From: Amphirosellinia nigrospora
Lineage: Eukaryota; Ascomycota; Sordariomycetes; Xylariales; Xylariaceae
Length of the DNA: 64,000 nt
Assembly: GCA_004123355.1 (NCBI GenBank)
Contig: SCHM01000004.1
Span: 7,529,017-7,593,016 of the forward strand
Reading direction: 5' to 3'
The notes under the pieces are model-generated. The model saw only the letters and a program-made list of their open reading frames with translations, was not told where the DNA came from and ran no database searches. This document shows, in pieces, positions 45,918 through 59,475 of this stretch. Position numbers and translations under genes: made by a program. Numbering within the stretch: position 1 is the first letter of the stretch; the number at the start of each line of letters is the position of its first letter.

Positions 45918-48634
45918 ATGAAGTTCTCCCATAGCATCCAGTTCAATGCTGTCCCGGACTGGAGCAGCCACTACATCGCCTACAGCAACCTTAAGAAGCT
46001 GTGAGCCCTTCCGCCCTTCCGCCCTCTGCTTGCTTGAGCAGCCGTTGACCAATCCTTCTTCCGTAGAATCTATCAGCTCGAGAAGAACACCAATCAGCCT
46101 GGCGCCTCCGATGTCGAGACGAGACCGCTCCTACGGGAAGAAGATCCCGACACCGTCTTCTCGAGGTCTCTGGATGTCGAGCTAGAGAAGATCTCGTCCT
46201 TCTTTGGCGTCAAAGAGAAGGAACTCCTCGACGAGGTCGACGAATTGCTGCGCGACCTCGACTCGTTTGACGATGCCGATCGGGCCGCCGGACAGCATGG
46301 CCCTCTGCGGCCTACTCTATCGAATCCTAGCGCCGACCAGGCCAAAAGCGCCGGTGGCCCGAGGAGTAGCCGTAGCGCCTATAGCATGCGCTCCACCGAG
46401 GATGGCATGGAGGACAGCGATGACGACGATGACGATGATGAGACATCAGCACTCAACAGAAACCGTCGGCCCAGCATCGGCAGCCCTATAGGACGGCGCC
46501 GAACCGTCGCCAACGTGTATGCGCCCACCGACATGACGGCCTCCACCGAGCTCACCAAGTCAATGCGCAGGCAGAGCATGGGCTTCGATGACTACGCCGA
46601 GACGGCCGAGCTGTTCTCGGATGGTATCATGCTGAAGAAGCGCGTCGTGAGTCTCTATGTCCAGCTATGCGAACTCAAATCCTACGTCCAGCTCAACAGG
46701 ACCGGCTTCAATAAGATCCTAAAGAAGTTCGACAAGATCCTCGATAGACAGCTGCGTCCTAAGTACATGGAAACCACTGTCGATCCGGCATACCCTTTCT
46801 TGCGTGACACCAAGAAGCAGCTGGAGGAGAACATTGAGAGTATGGAGAAGGCATATGCCAATATCGTCACCCAAGGAGATGAGACCCTGGCCAAGAAGGC
46901 CCTGCGATCGCATCTGAGGGAGCACGTCGTATGGGAGAGGAATACCGTCTGGCGAGATCTGATCGGCATGGAGCGACGTGCAGAAGCCGCGAGCCTCGGA
47001 AGGGGTTCCTCGGCGCCTCGAACGACGGTATGAAGGTCAGACTCCAAGGCGACGACGTCCCTGTCGTGCCGATGAGAGAGATCGCCACTCCCTTTGGCCG
47101 TTTGAGTATTCCGACCTGGTTGTTCGGGCCGACTATGCTGACGATCCTGGGCATAACTGCCATTTTCTTGGTGCTCTTGACCGTGCCCATCCTGAGAAAG
47201 CCGGAGCAACAGGCCTGCTTGGCCATGCTTGTTTTTGTTAGTTTGCTCTGGGCCACCGAGGTAAGCTCTTTGTCTCTCGCACAGTCTGTTGTGAAATCTC
47301 ACCTAACTATCGCAGGCCATCCCCTCTTTGTGACGTCGCTGCTGATTCCATTTCTATGCGTCATCCTCAAGGTAGTACGTTCGGAAGATGCACCGCATCG
47401 GAGACTGAACTCGAAGGATGCGACAAGCTATATCTTCTCGGCCATGTGGACCCCCGTCATCATGTTACTCCTCGGCGGCTTTACCGTGGCCGCAGCTCTG
47501 TCCAAGTGCAAGATCGACAAGCGTATTGCTACCTTTGTTTTGAGCAAGGCGGGCACTCGACCACGGACGGTGCTCATTGCTAACATGTTTGTCGCCGCCT
47601 TCGCGAGTATGCTCGTGAGCAATGTGGCCGCACCGGTTCTCTGCTTTAGTATTATAGAGCCGATGCTGCGTAATCTGCCGTATGACTCGAATATGTCCAA
47701 GGCTGTCATCATGGGCATAGCGCTAGCCTCCAACGTGGGCGGCATGCTATCGCCCATCGCGTCGCCCCAGAATGTGGTGGCTTTGGGCATCATGGAACCC
47801 CCGCCGACATGGGGCCAATGGCTCTTCATCGTGCTCCCGGTGGGCATCGTGTCCATCTTCCTCATCTGGATTCTGCTGCTCGTCACGTTCCGTCCCGGAA
47901 AAGGCACCACCATCGTACCGATCCGCACGGTCCGGGAAGACTTCACGGGGTTGCAGTGGTTTGTCTCGGCCGTGTGCGTGGCCACAATCGGCCTCTGGTG
48001 TGCTAGCCACGCGCTCGAGTCGACATTCGGCCACATGGGTGTCATCGCCATCTTGCCCATCGTCATCTTCTTCGGCGTGGGCATCCTCACCAAGGAGGAC
48101 TTCAACAACTTCCCCTGGACCATCATCATCCTGGCGGCGGGCGGCCTCTCCCTGGGCAAGGCGGTCGAGTCCTCGGCCTGCTGCACACGGTGGCGGCCAA
48201 GATCTCGGCCGAGGTGCACGAGCTCGACCTCTACGTGGTTCTCCTCATCTTCTCGAGTCTGGCGCTCGTAATCGCTACGTTCATCAGCCACACGGTGGCG
48301 GCATTGATCCTCCTCCCCCTCGTGTACGACATCGGCAAGGCGATGGAGGAGCCGCACCCAAACCTGCTGGTCATGGCCACGACGCTCATGTGCAGCGCAG
48401 CCATGGGTCTCCCAACCAGCGGATTCCCCAATATGAGTGAGTGTTTCCCAGTAGTATGTTTACGGTATACGCATAGACTAACAGTGGGCAGCTGCCATCA
48501 TGAAGGAGGATGCGACGGGCGAGCGGTATCTGTCGGTGAAGCACTTCATCAGTCGGGGCATTCCCAGCAGTATCATCTCACTCTGCGTGGTGGTCACGAT
48601 CGGATACGGTGCGATGCGCGTGGTTGGCATGTAA
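45918..48634 (+). CDS. pho91: SPX-domain low-affinity phosphate transporter (Pho90/Pho91 type)
   Basis: Moves phosphate across the vacuolar or plasma membrane; the SPX domain senses inositol pyrophosphates. SPX spans residues 1 to about 300: MKFSHSIQFNAVPDWSSHYI, SLYVQLCELKSYVQLNRTGF, NKILKKFDKILDR (the Lys surface cluster). An acidic, low-complexity insert (MEDSDDDDDDDE) sits inside. The C-terminal half is an SLC13/DASS-type permease with about 12 helices, including VSNVAAPVLCFSI, ASNVGGMLSPIASPQNVVAL and FISHTVAALILLPLV with AMGLPTSGFPNM, which carry the paired SNT/SHT-like ion motifs. Introns: 46001-46066, 47261-47315 and 48437-48491. The frame slips at G4 (47002-47005), C4 (47321-47324) and GG (48175-48176). 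The start matches the conserved SPX N-terminus. Confidence 0.93.
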
Positions 48635-48989
48635 GACATAGATTTCCACGGTGCGTTTGAATTGTAAGGCTCTCCATTTTGGAGAATTTGGATATCCATA
48701 TCTACGGATTCCCATGCTGTCTAGACATTTGTGTTTATACCCCCTATATTTCTTTTGGACATATATGGAAGTAATCAATCACTTGGAGCTTAGATCACCC
48801 GGTCGCCTCGCTACCCATGTAGCTAAGAGGTTTTTTTATGAGCTATGTACATATATAAATCTTAGCAAATAATCTTGCTTAATCTTTGGGGTTGAAAGAT
48901 TGGTATTGGAACAATCGGTAGCCGAATAATATATTCCATGTACACCAATGCTAGAACAAAATATTGCGCCCTACCCACTTGCACATACA
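48635..48989. other. 3' flank of the transporter
   Basis: No gene. It ends at the target duplication of the LTR element. Confidence 0.5.
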
Positions 48990-48994
48990 TCCAC
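48990..48994. repeat. Target site duplication, left copy (TCCAC)
   Basis: TCCAC immediately before the left LTR and again immediately after the right LTR (58070-58074). Confidence 0.85.
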
Positions 48995-49135
48995 TATGAG
49001 GGTCATCCTTATAGTAGAAGTGTATCTATATATTAAGTTGTAGAAAAAATGGAGGATCTACACTGTAGCTAATTATGACCGGGGTATTTATAAGGATACG
49101 CCCAGTATATAGGTCAGGTATAGCCACTTATCACA
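48995..49135 (-). repeat. Long terminal repeat, left copy (141 bp)
   Basis: Direct repeat of 57929-58069. It is less AT-enriched than the right copy. A TATTTATAAGG word inside could be promoter-related. Confidence 0.9.
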
Positions 49136-52100
49136 ACCTACCCCTAATAGAAAAAAAAAATACTACGTTTTTATAGCTAAGTTAAAATATATTATTCCGG
49201 GCTAATTATTTTTAATTTTTTAAGCTTAATATTTTTTAAAATAATCTTAAAATAACTATTTTAAGCTAATATTCTGAGCTTAAAGTTAAGTTCGTTGCTA
49301 TTTATTTTAGTTTATTATTTTTATTTCGAAATCCCGTATTAAAGCAGCGTTTTTTTTTAATTATTCGATTATAAGCTATTTATTAAACTTATATTTTAAG
49401 CTTTTATATTTAATAAAATATTATACTTAATAATTTTTCTCGAAAGTCCGAATAGCGATTATTTGTTTATATAAATAGTTTAAAGATTAAATTAAGCTAA
49501 TTAAAAAAAATAAACGTTTATATTTATTTATTAAAGCTAGCTTAAAATAGTTTATAAAATAATATCGTTAATGTAAATATTATAATTTTTTAAGTTAAAT
49601 TTATAAACTAGCGTTTTAATACGCTTAAGTATTTAAAATAGTCTGGTATATCGTTATAATATTTTAATATTAAAAACGTTAGTTAAAAAAATATTATATT
49701 TTTATATAAACGGAAAAAAACGCGATTTTTTACGCGGAAAAATCTAAGCTAATATTTCTAGTTATAATATTTTTTTATAATTATTAAAGTAAAAATAATA
49801 ACGTTTAAAGCTTTAATATAAATAAATAAAAATAATATAAACCGATTTATTTTATAAGTTTTATAGCTAATAAATTTATTATTTTTATTAATATAAAGCT
49901 ATATGTTAATTTATTTAAAGATTTTTTTATAAAAGCTTATTTTATATTATTATATTCGAACTATAGCTATAAAATACTAAAAAATTTATGTAAATTATTT
50001 ATAGTATATATATAATAATAAAAAATTAACTATATAATTTAAACTAGGATTTTAAACTAACCGTTTATTTAAAAGTAATATATTATTGTATAAAATAATT
50101 TTGTTTTAAGCTTGCGTTAAACCGCTAACTATAGCGCTAAAAAAAATTTAAAATCTTAGTTTAAAATTATTATTTTAAAGATTTTTTAAGTAGCTATAAA
50201 AATCGTATAATTAAAGCTTATTTTTATTGTTCGGCTATTTAGCTTTTACTTTTTAAAATAAGCTATATTTTTTAATTAATTTATAAACTATTATTATAGC
50301 TATATTATAATTTTTTAAAAATAATAATAAGCTTAAAATAAAATTAATTATAATATTATAATATAAATAAAGCAGTAATAATATTAGCTATAAACTATTA
50401 TATAGTTTATATTAACGGGGTTATAGTATATAGTAGCTAAAATACCTGTTTATAAATTTTTAAATTTTTAAGTTTTTTATAAATATAAAAAAGCTAAATA
50501 AATAAATAATCTTTTTATAGCTTAAATAATTTAGTTTATAAATAATAAACTAAAAGTTAAATAAATATAAACGTAAGATATAAAGCTATTTTGCTATTTT
50601 TAACTTGCGCTATAAAAGCCTTTTATATAAATAAAATAGTAAAGTTATACGATTTTTTAGGATAAGTTTAGCTTTTTTTTTTAATATTTTAAGCATGTTT
50701 TAAAAATATAGTTTTTCGAAATAGCTTTATTATATTTAAGCTTTAAATTCTGGGTTTATTTATACGAAAAAAATAATATTTTATTTTATATTATTTTATA
50801 AAAGAATATTAAAGTTATATTTTAGCTTAAGTAGCAGTTAAACTAAAGAAAATTTAATATAATTTTTTATAAATTATTTATTTATTAAAGCTTAAAAGTT
50901 TATTAATAAACTTAATATATTATTTATTGCTAATTTATATTATTATAATATTTAGTTTTATATATAGTTTAATATTTATTACGATTATTAGGGAGTTTTT
51001 TAAAACTACTTTAATCGTTAAGCTAAAAGTTAAAATTAACCTTTTTTTTAAATAAACAATTTAAAGCGTTAAATATAATATATTAACGTCCGGGCTTATA
51101 TAATACGTATATATTAAATTAGCTAATATATTTTAGGGCTTTAATAATATATTTGTTTATATTATTAGTTATAATAAAATTAACGATATTTTTTCGGGTT
51201 TAAAATCTAAATATCTTTTTATAATTTATAAAAATAATTAGTAAGAATATTTTTATAATATTTAGCTAGTAATAATATTTTTTAAGCAACTATATAAATC
51301 TATAAAGCTTTATTTTAGTAAGCTAATATTTAAATTTAAAATTTATAAATAGCTTAAATAAAAACGTAATAGTTTATATAATATAACGTAGAAAATAATT
51401 TATAATAAAGCTATTTTTTATTATTTCGAAAATTATTTCGTTTTTAATATAGTATATTTTAATATTAATATTATTAGCTAAAATATTAAAATTAGTAAAT
51501 AGTTATTATACTAAGGAATAAAAAGCTAAAAAAATATTGTTTAACAAAGTTTTTTTAATTTCGTTAAATATTATATATTTTTATTTAATAAAAAACGTAA
51601 ACGCTACTATAATAGTTTAGGCTTTTTAAATATGCTTATTTTAAGCTTTTTTTTAGCTATAATTTTAACTTTTCTAAGTATATTTAAAAAGCTTAGTTTT
51701 ATACTTTTATAATAGTTTAACTAATATATTATATAAAAAGTATAAAGCTTTAAGCTAAATAGTAAAGCTAATAAAGATTTTTAAATCTTAAAAAGTTTTA
51801 AAAAATATTAATTTATAAATTGTTTAAAATTTTTAATAATAATAGTTATACTAAAAAAGTTAATAAGTTTTTTTAAAATAATAGCGCTAAAAAAAACTAT
51901 ATAAAATTTAAATAATTTAATATTAATGTTTTTATTATAAAGTATTATTAAAACTTTTTAAAAATCCCAAAGATAATTATTTAAGTTAACTAAAAAATTA
52001 TAATATTATCGTAATATAAACGCGCGATTATATTTTGCAATATATAGTTTATTTGCTGCTAAATATATACGTTACTATTTTTATAGCTTATAATTATATA

Positions 52101-53556
52101 ATTAAAAGTATATTAACTTATATAAATAATAATAATAAATATTTATTACAAAAATAAATAGATTTTTTATTAATAATAAAATATAATAGCGTTAAATATT
52201 GTTTAAAAAACGTTACTAGTAATATAGTTTATAATTTTATTTTAAGTTTTAATAAAATAAATATTTATAAATATAATTTTATTTAATAATTTAATATTAA
52301 TTATTATTTTTTTAGTTCGTTTAATCATGCTTAAACTTTTAGCTATATTTTTATTTTCGCTTATATATTTTTTTAGATTATAAAAATAAAAAAAAAAAAA
52401 ATACTTAACGTTTCGTTTTATATATTTTTAAAATATTTTTTAGCTTATTAAAAGTTTTTTCTATTATATTTTAACTATTTTATAGTAAGAAGTAAATATA
52501 ATAATATTTAAAAATGTTTTTTTGCTAGCTAAACTTAAGCTTAATTTTTATTTATTTATTTTTTAAAATATTTATAAATTTAATATTTTTAAAAACTATT
52601 TCAAATTTATTAATAAACTTAAATATAAGCTTAGCTACTTTTAAATTAAACAAGTTATCGTATATATTAATATTTATTAAATATTTAAAAATATATTTAG
52701 CATTATAAATAAAAATTATATTTAGTTTTATAAGGTTTTTTTTTAGTTTAGCTAATTATCGAGCTATAAATTTTATAGCTAAAAATATATATTTATTTTA
52801 ACTTAAGTACGTAATATATTCTAAGTTTAAAAATAAAAAATAACCGAAAAAAATCTTTTTAAGAATTTTAATAGCTACTAGTATATTATTACGTATTAGT
52901 ATTTTAATATATTAGCGCTTATTAAAACCGCAAATATAAAAAGTTATAATTTTAAAAGCTTAAAAAATAAGTTTTAGCTATTTAACTATACTATAAATAA
53001 ATAAAATATATAGCTATATAGTTTTAGTTTTAAATTTTAAACTTTTAACCGGAATATATTAAAGTTTGCTTTTAAGCATAATATTATTAAAATAGCAATA
53101 TATAATATATAATAATTATATTTTATAATATTAAAATATTAAAATATTTTAGCTATAATATATTTATACTATAATATATATATTTATAATATTTATAATT
53201 GCTATTTTTTATATAAAATATATTATAGCGAGCTAACTTAATTAATTTTTTTTTTAAAAATATATAAACATTAAAATATAATCTTAAAAAAATATAAAAT
53301 AATATTTAAACCCTAAAAAGTTATAAGTATTATATTTATTATATTTTAATTTAAAAGTAATTTTTTTTTGCTATATTTTATTTTTAAAAGTTTTAAAACA
53401 TTTAATATTTTTATAAATATTGATTTAGTATATAAGATTATAAAGATTTAGTATAATATAAAATTTTAAATAGCTATACGACTAAAAGCTAAACTTTGTT
53501 TTAAGTCCTATTACTAGTACTATAGATTATATAATATAAAGAAGTTTTCGGGGATA

Positions 53557-53600
53557 ATTTTAAGGATAATTTTAGGGATAATTTTACTAGGGCTAATTTC
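53557..53600. repeat. Short tandem repeat inside the LTR element
   Basis: Three copies of a 14-15 bp GGATAATTTTA-type unit lie in a patch that is less AT-rich than its surroundings. Confidence 0.6.
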
Positions 53601-53996
53601 TTAGAGGCTAAGCAAATAATCGCAAGGAATTTTTTTAAAGCGTTAAATTAAGCATAGCAATAAATAATATACTATAGTTTATATATACTTAATGTATATA
53701 AGTTTTTTTAAAATATTAGTATAGTTTATTATTGTTAAAAAACTTTTTATAACAATTTTAGCACTTATAACTTAACAAAGTATATAAGCTATAAAACATA
53801 AAAACAAAAATATAGTTTTTATTAATTTAACTAAAAAACTCTAGTAATTAATATTTATAGTTTATATAGTTAAGTTAATACTAGTTGCTATAAAATTATT
53901 TTAACCTAGTAGCCAGAAAAATAAAATATTATTTTTTTCGTACTAGTAAAAATCATAAAATTATTTTTATTTATATAAATCGGAGAATTAAACGTA

Positions 53997-55838
53997 ATGT
54001 ATTATATAACCATCCTAGCTATATAACTATTTTGGCTATTTTTTAGTACTTTTATATAAATAATTAAAATAATTTAATTATAATATAAAAATTAATTGAA
54101 TTTAATCGGAATTGTTTTTGCTAGATGTTTTTTTTTATTTTAATATATGCGCGTATTATGTTTAGGCTTGCTGCAAATTTTATAGCATTGTTTATTTATA
54201 ATATTTTTTTTTGTACGATAATTATCCGACCGTATTTTATTATTTATTTAGCTTTTAATAGCTTTTTTAGTTTTTAATTTTGTTTTTTTATATAATAAAT
54301 GTTTTTTTAATTTAGATTTATTTGTTTTTTGTACGATAATATTAGCTTAATTTATAATTTGTTTTTTAAAGTTTAGCTATTTTAGATTAGAATAATATAA
54401 TTTAATATTTTAGTATGTTTGTTTTTTTTACGATTAAATTAATTATATTTAAAATAATTATAAAAAGCTATTTTAATATTATATAATTTTATATTTGATA
54501 TATTAAGCTTATAATTTAGTATTTTTTATATTATAAATGTTTATAACTTTTAAATCCGAAGTTTATCGGACGATTTTAAAAGTATTTTAGTTAAATTTTT
54601 AAGCAGAAGTTATAAAATAATATACTTTAAATCGTACGGAATAAAGCTAGCTTTTTAAAAGTTTTTTTTAATGTTTTTTAGTATTATTATAATATTATAT
54701 ATAATATAAAATAACGTAAGAAAATTTTTTTTCTTAATATAAATAATATAAACTTAGGCTAATTTATTAATTTATTTACTATATAACTATTTTAAAAAAT
54801 TAAAATAATTAATATTTAAAAGCTAAAGTTTATATAATAAATAAACAAATATATAAAAAATAATAATTTTATATTTTTTAGCGTACGATTTAAATTTAAT
54901 AAAATAATAATTTTTATAGCTATTTAAAATTAAAAAGCAGTAAAAACTTTTCGTATAACGCGTTATATAATAATCGAAATGTTTAATTTAATTTAGACTT
55001 TTTTTATTTATAGTTTAGCTGTTTTTTATTATTTTAATTTTTTAATCGGTTAATAAATAGCTATTTTTATATTAAAATAGCAAATAAATTAATTTAGCTA
55101 AAATAATATATAATAAAAAAAATAGCTATATAATAAAATAACGTAAATAATAATTATTTATTTTTAATTATTTTATTAAATAGTTTTTAGTTATTTATAA
55201 CGTTTATATATATTATTATTTTAAATAATATAGCTTATTATAAATTTTATTTCGTCGAAGTTATAAATATTTATTTATAAATATTTTTAATTATAATTAT
55301 ATTTTATACGAGTTTAAACTATTTTTAATATTTATTAAGATTTTCGTATAAAATTCGCTAATAATCGATTTAGCGGTTAAAATATATTTAAAAGTTAAAT
55401 AATTATTATATAAAGTTTAAAGCTTAATTAATTTTAATAAATAACGCGTTACGTTCGCGTAGTAGTTAGTTAGCTATATTTTTAATATTATTTAATTTAA
55501 GCAAAAATTTTCGCAAATTTAAATTAAATATATATTATACGATTAATTTTTTTTCGAATTCTAATAATCGGTATTTTAGTAAACGTATTTAAAGCTTTAA
55601 AAAAATTTTAGTTTAGCGAATAGTAAAAGTTATACGAAAGATATTATAGATTTTTGCAGCGCGCCGGAAAGTTAAATTTTTATTGCGTTTTATAGCCCGT
55701 AAAATAAGCTATAAATCTTTTTTTTATATAATAGTGCTATTATTAGTTGTTAAAATATAAAAAAAAAAATAATAGTCGTATAAAAGTTAAAAAAAGTAGC
55801 TAAAATGGTTATATAGCTAGGATAGTTATATAGTACGT
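53997..55838. mobile_element. Nested TA-target DNA transposon (Tc1/mariner/pogo type), RIP-degraded
   Basis: Terminal inverted repeats of about 50 bp face each other: 53997-54046 and 55789-55838. They share TATATAAC, ATCCTAGCTATATAAC and GCTA blocks and differ mainly by transitions. A TA dinucleotide flanks each end (53995-53996, 55839-55840). The 1842-bp length is typical of Fot1/pogo elements. The inside is AT-rich with no readable transposase. The element lies within the LTR element and has the same degree of decay, so it inserted before or during the RIP that hit both. Its termini differ from those of the 12667 and 18654 elements, so it is another family. Confidence 0.7.
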
Positions 55839-57928
55839 TATAAATTATTTTTATTTTTATAATAAAATTTTTAAATTTAATTTTATAGTTATTACTTAAT
55901 AAAACTTTTTAATAGTAATATAAAAAGTTTACGCTTTAATAAAATAAAATTTTAACTTATTAGCTAGTTTTATTAGTTCTAATTTATTTATAAACAGTTA
56001 TTAAAAAAATTATTATAGCTTTAATAGTTTTAAAGATTTTTATAAGCTATACTTTAAAGTTATTTTTTATTATTAATAAAGATTTTTTTAAGTAAGAAAT
56101 TTTTAAGTTTAGTTTAAATATTATTTATTTTAAAATAAATAATAATTTTTATTATAATTATTTCGCCTATAATACTAAAAAATATTAATCTTATTCTAAA
56201 AAAACATATATAAAAATATAAAATATATAAAAAAAAATATATTATTTATTAAAGTTTAAAGTAATATAAATTTATTTTTAGCTATTTTTTTTTACTTTTT
56301 TACGTTTATAAATTTATATAAAAAACGCGTTAACTATAATATTTATAATAAAAACTAAAAGTTAGCTTTAAATATTTTTATCGAAAGCTTTAAAAATAGC
56401 TTTAAATTAATTAACGTTATTTTAATTATATTTTTTAATATTATAAATTATACGTTAAATAAAGCCGAAAATATTTTAACTTTTATTAAAATAATTAAAA
56501 GTAAAATTATAAGCTTATAGTTTACTTATTATAATAAACTACGAAAATTTAAATTTTTAATAAGCTTATTATTAATAACGTTAATTATTATTATTTTAAA
56601 TAGCTATCGATTTATATTTAAAAAAACTTAAAAATATTATATAAATATTATATTTAAAAAACATTAAATTTAAACTTTTTAGATTTTTATATTAAAATAC
56701 TAAATTATAAAATGCTTAAAACGATTTATAAAAGCGAAAATATTTATATATTTAGTGATTTTTTTATTTACGATAAGTTTTATAGTTATAAGGTTTTTAG
56801 TACTAGGGTTAAAATACTTTACGTTCGCCGATCTAAATGCTATAAATAATATAAAACGTTTAGTAGCTGCGGCGAAAAATATTATTATATTATAATTTTA
56901 ACCTTATATTATATTTTAAATAAAACGCTGGGCTTTTTTTATAATAAATAAGTTATTTATAATTAAGTTTAAACTTTAAGTTTTAAAAAAAACTAAAGGA
57001 AAATTAAAATTAAGTTAAGTTTTAAATAAATTTTAAATTTCCGATAAAACTAAAAAAGGAATTAAATTAAGCTAAAAATCCGATAAGTTTTAAGTTTTAA
57101 AAAAAACTAGAAAAAAAACTAAAAAAGCTTAAAGAATAATATATAATTGCTAAAGTTTAATAATTAAATTATTAAAATATAATAGTTTTAATAATAATTA
57201 TTTAATAATCTAGAAAAAATACGCAATAAGCTAGTATAAGATAACTTATATAGTTGCCGTTTTTAAAGAAATATTTAAACTTAAGGATTTTAATAATATT
57301 AACTTTAGCTAAAGAATATTTAAAAAGTTAAAAAACTCGCTTAGGTTAAAAAAATCGCTTAATATAAAAAAATTATTAAGTTTAAGTTTTGGTTTAAGTT
57401 CTAGTTTAAATTTAAAATAATAATAATTATTAGCTTTATAAGTTATATAAATGCTTTTTTAGCGTTTTAAAAAAGCTATAAATATACGTTTTAATTTTAT
57501 TTAAAAAAGCAAAAAATCTAGCTTAAAAAAACCGTTTTTATAGTTAATATCGAAATTTTAAATAAAATGTTTAGCTAAATAAATATTATAGTTTTAAAAA
57601 AGCTAAATATAAAAATAATCTAAGCAATTAGTAACGAATTTAAATAGCTATTATATTAGCTAAATATTTTTTAATACTATAGTAAAACAAAAAAGTATTA
57701 AAGCAAATTAATATAAATTAAAATAAAAATTATAAAATAAAAACATTAGTATTAATTATTATAAGGTTCTTAGTATAAACTAGTTAAAAGTGCAGGCTTA
57801 AAACTAGTACCGACGATAAAAATAGTGCTAATTAATAAAAAAAAGGCAAATTAACTAAGAAAAAAAAAAGCCTAGTATAAAAAAAAAGAAAAGCCTAATA
57901 TAATAATAACAATCGCTAGCTACTAGTT

Positions 57929-58069
57929 TATAAAAGTTATTTTTATAGTAAAAATATATTTATATATTAAGTTGTAAAAAAAATGGAGGATTTATATTAT
58001 AGCTAATTATAACCGGGGTATTTATAAGGATACGCCTAGTATATGGGTTAAGTGTAGCCACCTGTCACA
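57929..58069 (-). repeat. Long terminal repeat, right copy (141 bp)
   Basis: Direct repeat of 48995-49135, same length. It is followed at once by the second TCCAC. Confidence 0.9.
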
Positions 58070-58291
58070 TCCACCCTCCCCAAATTCTGGTTAACATATA
58101 GATACTTTTTGCTAGGTTTTCTGGATTATTCCACGCCTAACCTTATAAATAACTCATCCTGGTTTATTACGAACTTGATGAACCAGGTTTTTGTTTGTAC
58201 GATGAATGAGAGCGCAATAGTTATTAAGACTACGCAAGCCAAGCACCACCTTTGGTATCCGGACCTGTATAGATCTGTACAGACCTTACAC

Positions 58292-58417
58292 AGACCTGTC
58301 CAAACGGACCTACGCCCGCGCGTACTAGTCGGTTCGCGTAGGTATGTATAGGTCGTTCTCTGAAGCCTTTGCCAATCCTTTTGTCAGTCGCACGCGTAGA
58401 TCCGTTTGGATAGGTCT
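58292..58417. repeat. Inverted repeat, 24-bp arms
   Basis: Arms 58292-58315 and 58394-58417 are inverted copies with three mismatches and a 78-bp loop. Related GACCTGTA / TAGGTCT words surround them. The origin is unknown; it could be the end of a small decayed element. Confidence 0.6.
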
Positions 58418-58878
58418 ATGTAGGTTTATGTGGCTGGGTCTATACGGCTTGGTCTACTGCGGCGAGTTTGCGACAGCCTTCGCCAGAGCCCTTCGCAAGT
58501 CTGCACGTATACGTGTTCGTACATAAGTTGCGCTCGGTCATGTAGAGGTTAATTTGGCTTTTAATATGCCTATGTATAGCTAGTAAAATAAGCACCTAAG
58601 AAGCAGTATAGGATTCATATAGTTAAATTAATTTGTATTATTGATCAAAACCGCGGTTATTAGTAATTATTTTCTATAGCACGTGTATACATTGTGAGGC
58701 GTGACATTTCGTTTTGGAGCCATCTAACCAATCAGCCCGAGTACGCAGAGCTCGTATCGTAATATCATTAGGAAGTAGTGTCAGGTACTTGGTATTTTCC
58801 CCTGGTAGTAGATTTCCCTGTGTGTGCTAAAATATAACCGAACAACGCGAGCTGATTGTCCTACCCTTGTTTTTACGT

Positions 58879-59046
58879 TGTTATTATTATGAACGCCACC
58901 GAATCAACGACTTTTACCCGCTGCACCTCAAGCCCACTAACGCACCTGATGCAACCCTGCCGCAGATGTTCTATTATCTATACTACCCAATCTTCATCGC
59001 GTTATGTACCATGTCGGTACTGATCGGCCTCCCTGAGGAGGCTTGA
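58879..59046 (+). pseudogene. Possible coding relic, unrecognised
   Basis: An open stretch without a convincing start reads YYYERHRINDFYPLHLKP and then PQMFYYLYYPIFIALCTMSV before a stop. The second part is hydrophobic enough for one membrane helix. It looks more like protein than the other frames nearby, but no family is recognised and it is short. Confidence 0.2.
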
Positions 59047-59475
59047 TATAATGAGATAACTGTCCCCGTAAGACGCAGTATCAGTAAATACATGTTCGCG
59101 TCTTCTGGTAAGTTCGACTTAGAACCTATATGTTAAAATTAGTAGGATTCGCAAGCTCGGTACCAGCTACCTGGGGAAAGGTACCATGTGTCTAACCAGT
59201 ATCTCCCATGCATGTGATAACCAACTCCAGAGTCCTAAGCTGAACAATATTAGAGCTGCATGCATGTTGTCAGACGTGCATTTCCGTAATGAGAGATCCG
59301 AGATTACTTGTTGCAGAGCCTCCTCTTCCCTTCGCGCGGTGATTAGACATTCAATGTCCGTAATCCTCTTCTACTCGACCATAGAATAAGCTTTCATCTC
59401 TGTGGCCTTTCTTTGCGTTCTGTTTCTACCCGACCAACTAATCCCTTTCTATTCCCAGAATAAGTTGCAGCAAGC

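Larger units (their letters stand above)
48995..58069 (-). mobile_element. Fossil LTR retrotransposon, RIP-degraded
   Basis: A 9075-bp element with 141-bp direct terminal repeats (48995-49135 and 57929-58069) and a perfect 5-bp target duplication TCCAC. The two LTRs align without gaps; differences are of the RIP kind. The internal region is broken beyond reading, extremely AT-rich, with very many breaks, and no protein domain can be named, so Gypsy or Copia cannot be decided. A purine-rich tract next to the left LTR, read on the minus strand, suggests that strand as sense, but weakly. An 1842-bp DNA transposon is nested inside; without it the element is about 7.2 kb, a normal size. RIP prevents dating by LTR divergence; the intact duplication suggests it is not ancient. 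Confidence 0.9.
58075..59475. other. Gene-poor stretch right of the LTR element
   Basis: Contains a 24-bp inverted repeat (58292-58417) and a possible coding relic near 58879-59046. GC content is normal again. No RNA gene recognised. Confidence 0.45.

Noticed and set aside
47428-48357. Long minus-strand open frame (309 codons)
   Set aside because: Antisense shadow of the transmembrane half of the phosphate transporter; no domain of its own.
49140-57925. AT-rich block as a possible centromere core
   Set aside because: Bounded by matching direct repeats with a 5-bp target duplication; an LTR element with a nested transposon explains it.
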